A stretch of DNA of 64,000 nt from Pedobacter segetis (GTDB lineage: Bacteria > Bacteroidota > Bacteroidia > Sphingobacteriales > Sphingobacteriaceae). A program made the translations under genes and the position numbers. Below, piece by piece: positions 27,501 through 33,821 of the stretch (position 1 is the first letter of the stretch; each line of letters opens with the position of its first letter). Where the stretch lies: positions 1-64,000 of the forward strand of contig NZ_JAEHFY010000011.1 of the NCBI RefSeq assembly GCF_016623585.1. Direction: 5' to 3'. Below the pieces are notes generated by a model. It worked only from the letters and a program-made list of their open reading frames with translations, ran no database searches and was not told the origin of the DNA.

Positions 27501-27583
27501 AGACTTGAAAAGTTGATGAATGCGAATAAAAGAAGCATTAATAAGCTCCTTTTTTTAAGGATAATTAGTTTAGTTTCATTCAT
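24563..27583 (-). CDS. SusC/RagA-type TonB-dependent outer-membrane receptor (pair 2)
   Basis: A 1006-residue outer-membrane importer. A signal peptide covers about 1-31 (LLLFAFINFSSLDAQ), a carboxypeptidase-regulatory-like domain about 35-110 (VKGFVKDETGLTLPGVGVSV), and the TonB-box-like LDQVVVIGYG about 113-122. The plug has YVIDGF and ILKDASATAIYGSRGSNGVIII, and the barrel ends FTLGARFNF. It is the first gene of a two-gene operon with susD2. About 1 kb of non-coding DNA precedes it. The neighbouring HTCS gene lies just downstream on the same strand and is a plausible regulator. Confidence 0.95.
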   Translation of the reverse strand: MNETKLIILKKRSLLMLLLFAFINFSSLDAQVKKITVKGFVKDETGLTLPGVGVSVKGTSFGTTTTSDGAYTIQAEPNQTLVFSFIGYQTKEVTVNARTEINIVLQSDVHSLDQVVVIGYGTVKKSDLTGSVGTIKADEIKQTPTIRLDDAMRGKVAGLQITPTSSAPGAASTIRIRGSNSLQGNNEPLYVIDGFVGAGNLNDINTADIESVEILKDASATAIYGSRGSNGVIIITTKKGKAGVTKISYDTYANFASPTRFLNVMNAAQFASWQNEVKGFLAYPNPESLGAGTNYQKEIYKNNALMMNHNLSVSGGNDKSIFYVSGNYLDQDGIHIESNFKRYQFRVNTENKIGEKFKFGTNLSLSRTINKDKNTSAEDLIGWFPTIPVKDANGNFTYQTQTTELASDNPVSVSVQSLNTTYAFRTIGNAYGELEILKGLKYKLNFGLNYNTGRTDQYLPTTLFSQTANQGTATINNTEYTNLLIENTLNYNKTIGDHSFSGLFGYTRQTIKNFNNSVQTTGFVTDAYAYNNLAAGVVRSDATSNNTLEGLESYLFRANYSYKSKYLITTSARLDGSSVFAKNNKWGTFPSVALAWNIGNENFIRDLGTFDNLKLRASYGELGNPGVDPGASLTKLAQNGNNYILGASQSLVAGIAANTLGNDNLKWETTKQYNYGIDVGFFKNRLSASLDYYTKKTTNLLVNVPVLWLTGFQTSLSNFGSVSNKGFEVTINSVNLDKGNFKWTTNFNIATNKNKILDLSDPTGKVLINNIGRGSTSISGILQEGQPLGSFYGLVANGIWHSQAEIDASGLSGFSVFPGGRRYVDIDGDKVINQTLDRQIIGNANPKIFGGIGNTLSYKRLELNFYFSFVQGNQIFNETGSRIGVAFDNNTFAEFVNRWTPTNTNTNVPSVQAVQRSLTVSNSSYVEDGSFLRLRNVSLSYDLPVKNIKWLNGAQVYVSGTNVLLFDNYSGYDPEVNRGFNNTRRGYDLAQDPSTKSFTLGARFNF

Positions 27584-28598
27584 AAAGTGTGGTTTAAAAT
27601 TGGTTTAAATTAGGACATAGAAAGTTGTTTGGCTCAAATTCCTATCCTTGGTTTATAAAATCAAATGTAAAAGATTAGGCCGCTCGGTAATAGGGTAATC
27701 AATTCAAATAACAGGTACAAATGGTTCAATAGGAGGGCCATATTATACTGGAAAAATGCTTAAATTAACCTTATTAAGATAATTGCCAGAAATGGCTTAA
27801 TGCCCCATTTGGGGGTACACTTTGAGATTTATCCTAATACGATCAAAAATCTTTTCTTAAACTTTCCATTTGTAATTTATAGCCAGAAAATGATGTCAAG
27901 AGTATGGTATTTGGGTATTTTACCCTTGTTTTCTTATAGAAGCCGTGTTTTAGCTTATGGATATTCTTTTTGAATTTTTTAATGATCTGCTTTAAAAGTC
28001 AGCCATTAAAATTTATAGGTGCAACACTATTTATGTCGGTTGGTTTAACTGTTAACTTTAACAAGTATTTACTTAGCTAAATTTATCTTTTACGCTTAAA
28101 TACTCCTTTTACCCTAGATAAAGAAGCCTGTTTTTTTACAACCTGAGTTATATAATTGAACAAGCAAAACTATGATGGGTTGGGCGTTTTAACTTTCTAC
28201 CAACTCTTAAAGGAATTTTTTTTTGTCTTTTAACTCCGATCAGGACGACTTTAAAACGATACCGCTTCAATTGTAACGCTCTTATAAGATTCACAAAATC
28301 AGGCGTAAATTATCTAAAACAAATATGAATAATCGAATTTAGGCTTAAAGGCTGCCAAATTGTTTTATCGCCAATCTAAAGAGAACCATTCTTAATTATT
28401 TTATAGATTAGCGATATAGCTATTGGTTTTAGTTATTAAATATCTGTTATCAAAGGGTTTTATTTGCTTACTTTTGCTTTAGAGGTTTAACAGGCTTCAG
28501 GTTTGTTTTACAAATGGATTTTAACCCAGCTTTCTTTATTTTGTGTAATTTAATTACAATTGAAAAAAAAATAAAAACAAACCTTTAAGGTAATCTTT
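27584..28598. other. 1-kb intergenic region upstream of susC2
   Basis: No gene recognised on either strand. On the minus strand, TACATTTG (27669-27662) fits the TAnnTTTG promoter box and lies about 80 bases before the susC2 start; a matching TTTG at the right distance is not seen. An inverted repeat GCCCC-ATTT-GGGGG lies near 27801-27814. The segment GTTAAAACGCCC (minus, about 28180-28195) also occurs near 5786 on the plus strand. Confidence 0.4.
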
Positions 28599-29126
28599 TT
28601 AAAACTTAATGGCCAAGCCTAGCCTTGCGTTAGTAGAACCTACATCGCCAAGTTCTAAAAACACACCTATTTTATCATTAAAATAATATTTGCCCCCAAT
28701 ATGTATCCCAATAAAAAGCCCACTACCGTATTTATTGCCCAAAGAACCTCCAAAATCGTCTTTCCAAGAGAATATACGATACCCCAAAGAAGGACCAGCA
28801 TATAAATCGATATGCTTGTTATTTACTTTTAACAAATTGTTGAAATGATAAGAACCCCTGGCTGCAAGATAGATTGCAGTAAATTTTGAATTTACACCAC
28901 TGGCTCCAAAATCTGTGGCAAGGTAATCGAAATTTCCACCAACACTAATATTATCGTTGATTCCTTTCTCAAACGATGCCCCAAACGGAATGCCGTTATC
29001 ATAAAAAGAATTAACACCAATCCCAATGTTTAGTAGTTTATCTGTTTTGCTAAATGCGCCATTTTGGGCAAAAACTTTAGATAAGCAGAAGAGGTAAATT
29101 AGTATCCCGTGAAATAATTTTTTCAT
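28599..29126 (-). CDS. Small outer-membrane beta-barrel protein
   Basis: A 175-residue exported protein with a signal peptide (about 1-20, ending KVFAQ). Alternating strands rich in Gly and aromatic residues follow (GIGVNSFYDNGIPFGASFEK, AARGSYHFNNLL, FIGIHIGGKYYF), and it ends in Phe after LGLAIKF, as barrel proteins do. The pattern fits an eight-strand barrel; no enzyme motif is present. It follows the MmpS-like lipoprotein gene by 68 bases on the same strand and probably shares its Crp-box promoter. Function unknown. Confidence 0.7.
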   Translation of the reverse strand: MKKLFHGILIYLFCLSKVFAQNGAFSKTDKLLNIGIGVNSFYDNGIPFGASFEKGINDNISVGGNFDYLATDFGASGVNSKFTAIYLAARGSYHFNNLLKVNNKHIDLYAGPSLGYRIFSWKDDFGGSLGNKYGSGLFIGIHIGGKYYFNDKIGVFLELGDVGSTNARLGLAIKF

Positions 29127-29194
29127 TTAAATAAATTTAAAAGCAACTTGTTAACCATTGCTACTATGTACAAAAACCAATGTTTAAAAGCCTG

Positions 29195-29575
29195 TTAATA
29201 AGTAAAACTAAGTCCGCCAAAAATGATAGTTCCATTATTATTTGCAGTTTGCGTTGCTGTTTGTTTTATTTGGCCACCAATATATAAATTAGCCACTGCA
29301 ACCTTGCCAGGCGTGGTAGTACCGTTAGATGTAAACACTACCGCCTGAACAGAATTTTGCACCGTTAACTCTTTTGACCAAGGCAAAGACTGTACGGTAA
29401 CATTTTCTGCTACCCCGCTACTGTTGGTGTAAACCATTGTGAAACTGCCGGTTGCGTTTCCTGTAATTTCATATTTTACCTTTCGGGAAGTAGCGTTATT
29501 GCTCTTTTTGTCTTTAGAGCAAGAACCAATAATTAGTATTGCACCAAGTGCGCTTAAAAGAAATAAATTTTTCAT
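29195..29575 (-). CDS. MmpS-like lipoprotein
   Basis: A 126-residue lipoprotein; the lipobox IIGSC gives the mature Cys at residue 19, followed by SKDKK. The body (VKYEITGNATGSFTMVYTNS, then VTVQSLPWSKELTV) resembles the beta-sandwich of MmpS-type proteins: a VxYEVTG start, a Y-T-N-S-S-G turn and an LPW-S/K motif. The similarity is by eye and the mycobacterial role in lipid transport should not be assumed. It is the first gene of a two-gene unit with a small barrel protein, behind a palindromic operator at 29676-29689. Confidence 0.6.
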   Translation of the reverse strand: MKNLFLLSALGAILIIGSCSKDKKSNNATSRKVKYEITGNATGSFTMVYTNSSGVAENVTVQSLPWSKELTVQNSVQAVVFTSNGTTTPGKVAVANLYIGGQIKQTATQTANNNGTIIFGGLSFTY

Positions 29576-29645
29576 AACTGAAGTATTTTTTGTGAGTTTT
29601 AAAATTATATTACTGAGAAGTTAACCCTCCCTTTATTTATCATAA

Positions 29646-29689
29646 CAAAAATATTTGATGTTAATTTAATACACGTTAACTTAAGTTAA
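29646..29689 (-). promoter_or_regulatory. Crp/Fnr-type operator and promoter A
   Basis: A perfect 14-base palindrome TTAACTTAAGTTAA lies at 29676-29689. On the minus strand a TATTTTTG box (TAnnTTTG) at 29653-29646 starts 36 bases after the operator start. This is almost the same layout as the two promoters at 29762 and 32871. TTAAC-N4-GTTAA has the half-site and spacer pattern of Crp/Fnr-family sites. Confidence 0.65.
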
Positions 29690-29761
29690 GAAATGCGTTA
29701 GTGGTGTTTTTTTTAACGTGAGCTTCGGTATAGTTTTTTAAAATATGCTGAAGCCACTTTC

Positions 29762-29806
29762 TTAACTTAAGTGAATAAATTTTGGCTGTTGGCCGATATA
29801 CTTTTG
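29762..29806 (+). promoter_or_regulatory. Crp/Fnr-type operator and promoter B
   Basis: The sequence TTAACTTAAGTGAATA (29762-29777) is followed by TACTTTTG (29799-29806), starting 37 bases after the operator start. The operator centre would be roughly 42-44 bases before transcription start, the position where Crp-type proteins activate. The same 16 bases, the same promoter box and the same 37-base spacing occur at 32871. Confidence 0.7.
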
Positions 29807-29832
29807 CAGCGTTATTTAACATTCTAAAAACT

Positions 29833-30459
29833 ATGCAAAAGAAAATTTTATGGATTGGGTTGGTTTTAATGCCGATAACTGTACTTCAATTAAAAGCGCA
29901 ATACGCAAAAGAGGATAGTACTTACAAGCGGTACTTTATGGGCAGCACAATGTTTTTGCTGGGTAATTTAGCAAGCACAAACCCTCCAAATTTTTTTCAG
30001 CTTAATTTAGGTTATCGAATTACTGGGAAAGATATAATTACGATAGAACCAAAAACCTGGAAATATGCCTGGCCAAACGGGATAAACCCGATTTTCAATA
30101 AATCGTACGGGAAGGCGGAAGAAAAATTCCCGGGATACGTTCGCGAATTTGGTTTGTCAATTGCCTACCAAAGGTTTATTTGGAATGGTTTGTATGCCGA
30201 ATTTAACGTAATGCCTTCTTCTCAAAAGTTTGTAAATGAAGGAGGAAATAAAATTGACAATGGCTTTCAGGTTTTTAACACTTACCGAATTGGTTATCAT
30301 GTAAAACTTTTTAGCGATAGGTTTTTTATTCAGCCCTCGCTTGCCATTACACACCGGGCTTACCATACAGCATTGCCAAATGGTTTTAAACAGTTAGACG
30401 ATAAATGGTCGAAATTTGTATTTGGCGAACCGGGATTTCACTTCGGTTTTGATTTTTAG
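29833..30459 (+). CDS. Putative outer-membrane beta-barrel protein, paralogue 1
   Basis: A 208-residue exported protein. The signal peptide is MQKKILWIGLVLMPITVLQL plus KAQ. The mature part starts with STYKRYFMGS and shows alternating barrel strands (LGYRITGKDIITIEPKTW, AYQRFIWNGLYAEFNV, YRIGYHVKLF), ending GFHFGFDF. It is clearly homologous to the product at 32943-33563, sharing STYKR, NLGYRI, YQRFxW and a common ending. ATG 29833 is chosen because the signal peptide begins there; the upstream extension covers the promoter. It is probably cotranscribed with 30521-30892. Function unknown. Confidence 0.7.
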   Translation: MQKKILWIGLVLMPITVLQLKAQYAKEDSTYKRYFMGSTMFLLGNLASTNPPNFFQLNLGYRITGKDIITIEPKTWKYAWPNGINPIFNKSYGKAEEKFPGYVREFGLSIAYQRFIWNGLYAEFNVMPSSQKFVNEGGNKIDNGFQVFNTYRIGYHVKLFSDRFFIQPSLAITHRAYHTALPNGFKQLDDKWSKFVFGEPGFHFGFDF

Positions 30460-30520
30460 CGGATAAATAGCAATTCTGACAACAAGTTTTTACGCATTCA
30501 ACAAATCATAACATAATAAA

Positions 30521-30892
30521 ATGAAAAAAATCAGCCTTTATTCTTTATTACTGATGCTTACGGCATCTTTTAGTTCATGTGGCATTGGTGCCGCACTTGT
30601 AACTAACCATAATCAAAATGCCACAGAAGTACAGCTTAACCAAAACAATTTTAAAGTAGTTGACCAAGTAAGTGGAAGTTCTGAAGTTTCTTATGTATTA
30701 GCGATTGGAGGTATGAAAGAGAAGCAACTGTACCAGAATGCATATTCGGCTATGATAAAAAAAGCCAACTTGCTAAATGGTTCAAAAGCGATAACCAACG
30801 TTGTTACCGAGGAACACGTTAGTGGTTTTGCCCCTTTCTTTGTTAAAAGAACGATAACCGTGAGCGCCCAAGTAGTTGAATTTACAAGGTAA
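30521..30892 (+). CDS. Small lipoprotein (DUF6567-like)
   Basis: A 123-residue lipoprotein; the lipobox FSSC gives mature Cys at residue 20. The remainder (NFKVVDQVSGSSEVSYVLAI, AYSAMIKKANLLNGSKAITN, VKRTITVSAQVVEF) fits a small alpha-beta domain of the kind found in short Bacteroidota lipoproteins of the DUF6567 type; that label is tentative. It lies 61 bases behind the barrel gene on the same strand, so promoter B may serve both. Function unknown. Confidence 0.65.
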   Translation: MKKISLYSLLLMLTASFSSCGIGAALVTNHNQNATEVQLNQNNFKVVDQVSGSSEVSYVLAIGGMKEKQLYQNAYSAMIKKANLLNGSKAITNVVTEEHVSGFAPFFVKRTITVSAQVVEFTR

Positions 30893-30925
30893 GATCAATT
30901 AAAAATGTTTACCAATCGCTTTCAT

Positions 30926-30948
30926 GGTTGCCCCTAACAAGGGCAACC
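30926..30948. terminator. Hairpin between convergent genes
   Basis: A perfect 8-base stem GGTTGCCC/GGGCAACC (30926-30933 and 30941-30948) with a 7-base loop lies between the lipoprotein and the oppositely oriented regulator. No T-run follows on either strand, so termination efficiency is doubtful. Confidence 0.4.
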
Positions 30949-31056
30949 TGTAATTAAAAAATTAAAGGTAAGCAGGCGGAACAATCTAGTAAATCAGGAA
31001 CGCTAATTTATGGTTTACTGGGTTTTGCATCAGCTTTTAGCACCTATTAGCAATTA

Positions 31057-31680
31057 CTACACGGCAACTTTACGTTGCGCAATCTCATCGTTCAACAACC
31101 TTTTACGCATGCGGCTTAGCGATTGCGGCGTTAGGCCCAGATAGCTGGCAATTTGATACTGTGGCACACGTTGTAACAAATCTGGGCGTTTGGCAGCAAA
31201 ATTAATGTAACGCTGCTCTGGCGAGGCCATTTTAAAATCGTTAAACTCGGCCTGCTGTTTTACTACCAAAGCCTCTGAATATGCCCTACATAATTTTTCA
31301 AAACGAGGAAACTTCTCTAATATAATTGCTTCAGATTCTGCAGTGCTAACGTTTACTAAACAGTCTTCTAAACAGTCTAAATAATGATCTACAGGTTTAT
31401 TAGTTACCAAACAGCTTGGGGTAAAATAATCGCCTTCCGTATAAAATTCATTTGTTTTCTCCTCACCATCTACCAAATAGTAGCTGCGTAAACAGCCTTT
31501 TATTACATAAAAACTTGTTTTAGAAAACTGCCCTTTCTTAAGTAGCACATTTCCTTTTTTATATTGCCTAAAACTGTGCAGAGAGGTGATTACTTCTTTT
31601 TCTTCTTCCGTAAAATTCATCAATTTAAACATATCGTTTAGGTATTGATTCTTTAGCAGTTCTACTTCTTTTAAATTCAT
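31057..31680 (-). CDS. Crp/Fnr-family transcription regulator
   Basis: A 207-residue cytoplasmic regulator. The N-terminal cyclic-nucleotide-binding-type beta-roll covers about 25-130 (FRQYKKGNVLLKKGQFSKTS, FYVIKGCLRSYYLVDGEEKT), and the C-terminal helix-turn-helix about 165-200 (QYQIASYLGLTPQSLSRMRK). The phosphate-binding Arg-Ser pair of true cAMP receptors is not evident, so the ligand is unclear. Three palindromic TTAACTTAAG sites lie within 2.5 kb on both sides, in front of envelope genes; this protein is the obvious candidate to bind them. Its own promoter shows no such site. The oxidoreductase gene lies just upstream on the same strand, with a gap of 60 bases. Confidence 0.88.
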   Translation of the reverse strand: MNLKEVELLKNQYLNDMFKLMNFTEEEKEVITSLHSFRQYKKGNVLLKKGQFSKTSFYVIKGCLRSYYLVDGEEKTNEFYTEGDYFTPSCLVTNKPVDHYLDCLEDCLVNVSTAESEAIILEKFPRFEKLCRAYSEALVVKQQAEFNDFKMASPEQRYINFAAKRPDLLQRVPQYQIASYLGLTPQSLSRMRKRLLNDEIAQRKVAV

Positions 31681-31740
31681 CGGTTTTTTTATTTAACGCT
31701 TAGCTTTCCGTTTGTAAATCAAATAGTTATATAAATATAT

Positions 31741-32715
31741 TTACTCTGCCACAATTTTCAAAACTACATTACCTGTTTTTTGTCCGCTATCAACATAAGT
31801 GTAGGCCTCAACAATATCGGCCATGTTACGGTAGCTATCAATTACTGGCTTAAACATTTCTTTTTCAACTAATTCTTTTAAAAAGATGATATCGTGTTGT
31901 GAAAGTTCTGGGGGAATTGGAAATAAAACCCTTTTACTGCGCTTCAAAATCCAATGTTTTAGGGCCAAAAAAATATTCGCTCCGTTTTTGCCTGGCTCGG
32001 TAGAAATATAAATACCGTTTTTACTTAGCAAAGGCTTACATATTTTGAACGACGATTTGCCAACCGCATCAAAAACAAAATCGAATTTTTGATTAAGTTT
32101 TGTGATAGCCGATTGTTGGTAGTCGATTACGTTTTTCGCACCTAAACCTTTAACTAGCCCAACATTTTTTGTATTGCAAACAGCGGTAACGTTAGCGCCA
32201 AAATAATTTAAGAGTTGCACCGCCGAAGAACCGATAGCACCGGTAGCTCCGTAAACCAAAACATTTTGATCGGATTTTACTTTGGCCGCTCTGATTATAT
32301 TTAGTGCATAATGAGCACCTTCTGAGATAGCTGCTGCGTGGTATAAGCTAATATTTGTGGGTGCAATGGCTACTGCAGCATCATAGGTGATAGCAACATA
32401 CTCTGCATGGCCACCAAATGTTTTATCATTATAACCAAAAACCTTATCGCCAACTTTAAAACCGCTTACGTTTTTACCGGCATACACTACAATTCCAGAA
32501 AATTCGCTCCCGAGAACCTGATTTTTAGGTTTTAACAAACCACTAAACAAGCGTGAAACAACATATTCGGCACTTCTAAATCCAGCATCCGTACGGTTAA
32601 CGGTAGATGCGTAAACTTTTACCAACAATTCATTATCATTTGGCTGTGGCTGGGCAACTTCTGCCAGATAGGCTACATTTGGATCTCCGTACTTTTTATG
32701 GATGATAGCTCTCAT
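31741..32715 (-). CDS. Medium-chain NAD(P)-dependent oxidoreductase, quinone reductase type
   Basis: A 324-residue cytoplasmic enzyme of the zinc-free MDR group. A GroES-like N-terminal domain (EVAQPQPNDNELLVKVYAST, VLGSEFSGIVVYAGKNV) leads into a Rossmann domain with VLVYGATGAIGSSAVQLLNY and the sequence FDFVFDAVGKSSF. The catalytic zinc ligands of alcohol dehydrogenases are absent. The preferred cofactor and substrate cannot be read. It lies upstream of the Crp/Fnr gene on the same strand, possibly cotranscribed, which suggests a stress or electrophile response; that is inference. Confidence 0.88.
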   Translation of the reverse strand: MRAIIHKKYGDPNVAYLAEVAQPQPNDNELLVKVYASTVNRTDAGFRSAEYVVSRLFSGLLKPKNQVLGSEFSGIVVYAGKNVSGFKVGDKVFGYNDKTFGGHAEYVAITYDAAVAIAPTNISLYHAAAISEGAHYALNIIRAAKVKSDQNVLVYGATGAIGSSAVQLLNYFGANVTAVCNTKNVGLVKGLGAKNVIDYQQSAITKLNQKFDFVFDAVGKSSFKICKPLLSKNGIYISTEPGKNGANIFLALKHWILKRSKRVLFPIPPELSQHDIIFLKELVEKEMFKPVIDSYRNMADIVEAYTYVDSGQKTGNVVLKIVAE

Positions 32716-32870
32716 TAAAATGGCTTTCTATAAACACGACAAAGGAAATCAAAAAGGTTGACCATGGATTTCAGTTTGCATTATAATATTGCCAATACAT
32801 CAAAACTAATAAGTCCTTGTTGCAGTTAATTTTCAAACTGCAAATTTAAGCCATCAAAATCTCTCATCTA

Positions 32871-32915
32871 TTAACTTAAGTGAATACGTTATGGCATCTC
32901 ACCAATCTACTTTTG
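32871..32915 (+). promoter_or_regulatory. Crp/Fnr-type operator and promoter C
   Basis: TTAACTTAAGTGAATA (32871-32886) is identical over 16 bases to promoter B. It is followed by TACTTTTG (32908-32915), again starting 37 bases after the operator start. The coding start lies at 32943, about the same distance as for paralogue 1. Confidence 0.7.
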
Positions 32916-32942
32916 GCATACCATTTAGCAGTAAAAAAAGAT

Positions 32943-33563
32943 ATGCAAAAGAAAATTTTAAGGCTTGGACTAGCATTAATGTTGGCAAGCAGTTTACAGG
33001 TAAAAGCACAAACAGACCAACAAGACAGTACCTACAAACGATGTTTTGTTGGGAGTTCTTTACTCATGTTGGGAAATTTTTCTAAAACAAACAACCCTGA
33101 GTATGTACAATTAAATTTTGGTTACAGAATAACCTTTAAGGATGTTCTTTCGTTAGATTTTAAAAGATCTATTTATTCTTGGCCGATAGGTATCCCTTTT
33201 GGGTCTCCGTCATTTGATAAACCTGGGGAAGGATATTCTGGTCATGCTCGCATACTTGCACCAACAGTAGGATACCAACGGTTTTTGTGGAAAGGAGCTT
33301 TTGCATCTATCCATGCGTTAAATGCCTTTGAAAAATACATAGATGAGGACGGTAAAAAAATTGGAAACGGCTATACGCTATATCTTAACTTCCACTTAGG
33401 TTACCAGCTTAAATTCTTTAAAAACAGGTTCTTTTTTGAACCAGCTGTTGGGTGTAGTTATTGGCCATTAAGAACCAAAGTTCCAGAATCCTTTAAATCA
33501 GTAGAAAATAAATGGCCTAACTATTTTATCCAACCTGGGCTTAATTTTGGGTTTAACTTTTAG
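32943..33563 (+). CDS. Putative outer-membrane beta-barrel protein, paralogue 2
   Basis: A 206-residue exported protein with a signal peptide (MQKKILRLGLALMLASSLQV plus KAQ). It shares with paralogue 1 the start MQKKIL, STYKR, FGYRIT, GYQRFLWKG and an ending GLNFGFNF, but differs strongly in the middle. The extracellular-type loops, such as the segment after WPIGIPFGSPSF, show most divergence. ATG 32943 is chosen on the signal peptide; the frame upstream runs through the promoter. It is transcribed from a promoter nearly identical to that of paralogue 1. Function unknown. Confidence 0.7.
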   Translation: MQKKILRLGLALMLASSLQVKAQTDQQDSTYKRCFVGSSLLMLGNFSKTNNPEYVQLNFGYRITFKDVLSLDFKRSIYSWPIGIPFGSPSFDKPGEGYSGHARILAPTVGYQRFLWKGAFASIHALNAFEKYIDEDGKKIGNGYTLYLNFHLGYQLKFFKNRFFFEPAVGCSYWPLRTKVPESFKSVENKWPNYFIQPGLNFGFNF

Positions 33564-33771
33564 CTTAAAATGTATAATAAAAGGGCTAATTTAGTAAATC
33601 AAATGTTCAAATATTCACAACGCTTAATGATGGGAGCGACACCCTCTAAATAACTTGGTTAACTTTCTTTATCGTTTTAACAATGGTAAAAAGATAAAAC
33701 AAAGAAAAATATATTTACCAATTGGCTGTGCTTTAAAATGCCCAAAGCCTAGATTTATGGAACAAAATTAT

Positions 33772-33807
33772 AAAGAACCAGAACGGATTTATCCGTTCTG
33801 GTTCTTT
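33772..33807 (-). terminator. Strong hairpin terminator after the tandem susCD operon
   Basis: A perfect 17-base inverted repeat AAAGAACCAGAACGGAT/ATCCGTTCTGGTTCTTT (33772-33788 and 33791-33807) lies 15 bases past the susD4 stop. On the minus strand the stem ends in TTCTTT and runs into an AT-rich stretch. It may also act on the opposite strand, for the barrel gene. Confidence 0.75.
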
Positions 33808-33821
33808 AAGGTCTTGATACT

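Noticed and set aside
28021-28598. Possible RNA gene or riboswitch in the 1-kb gap before susC2
   Set aside because: No convincing conserved structure or terminator could be traced by eye.
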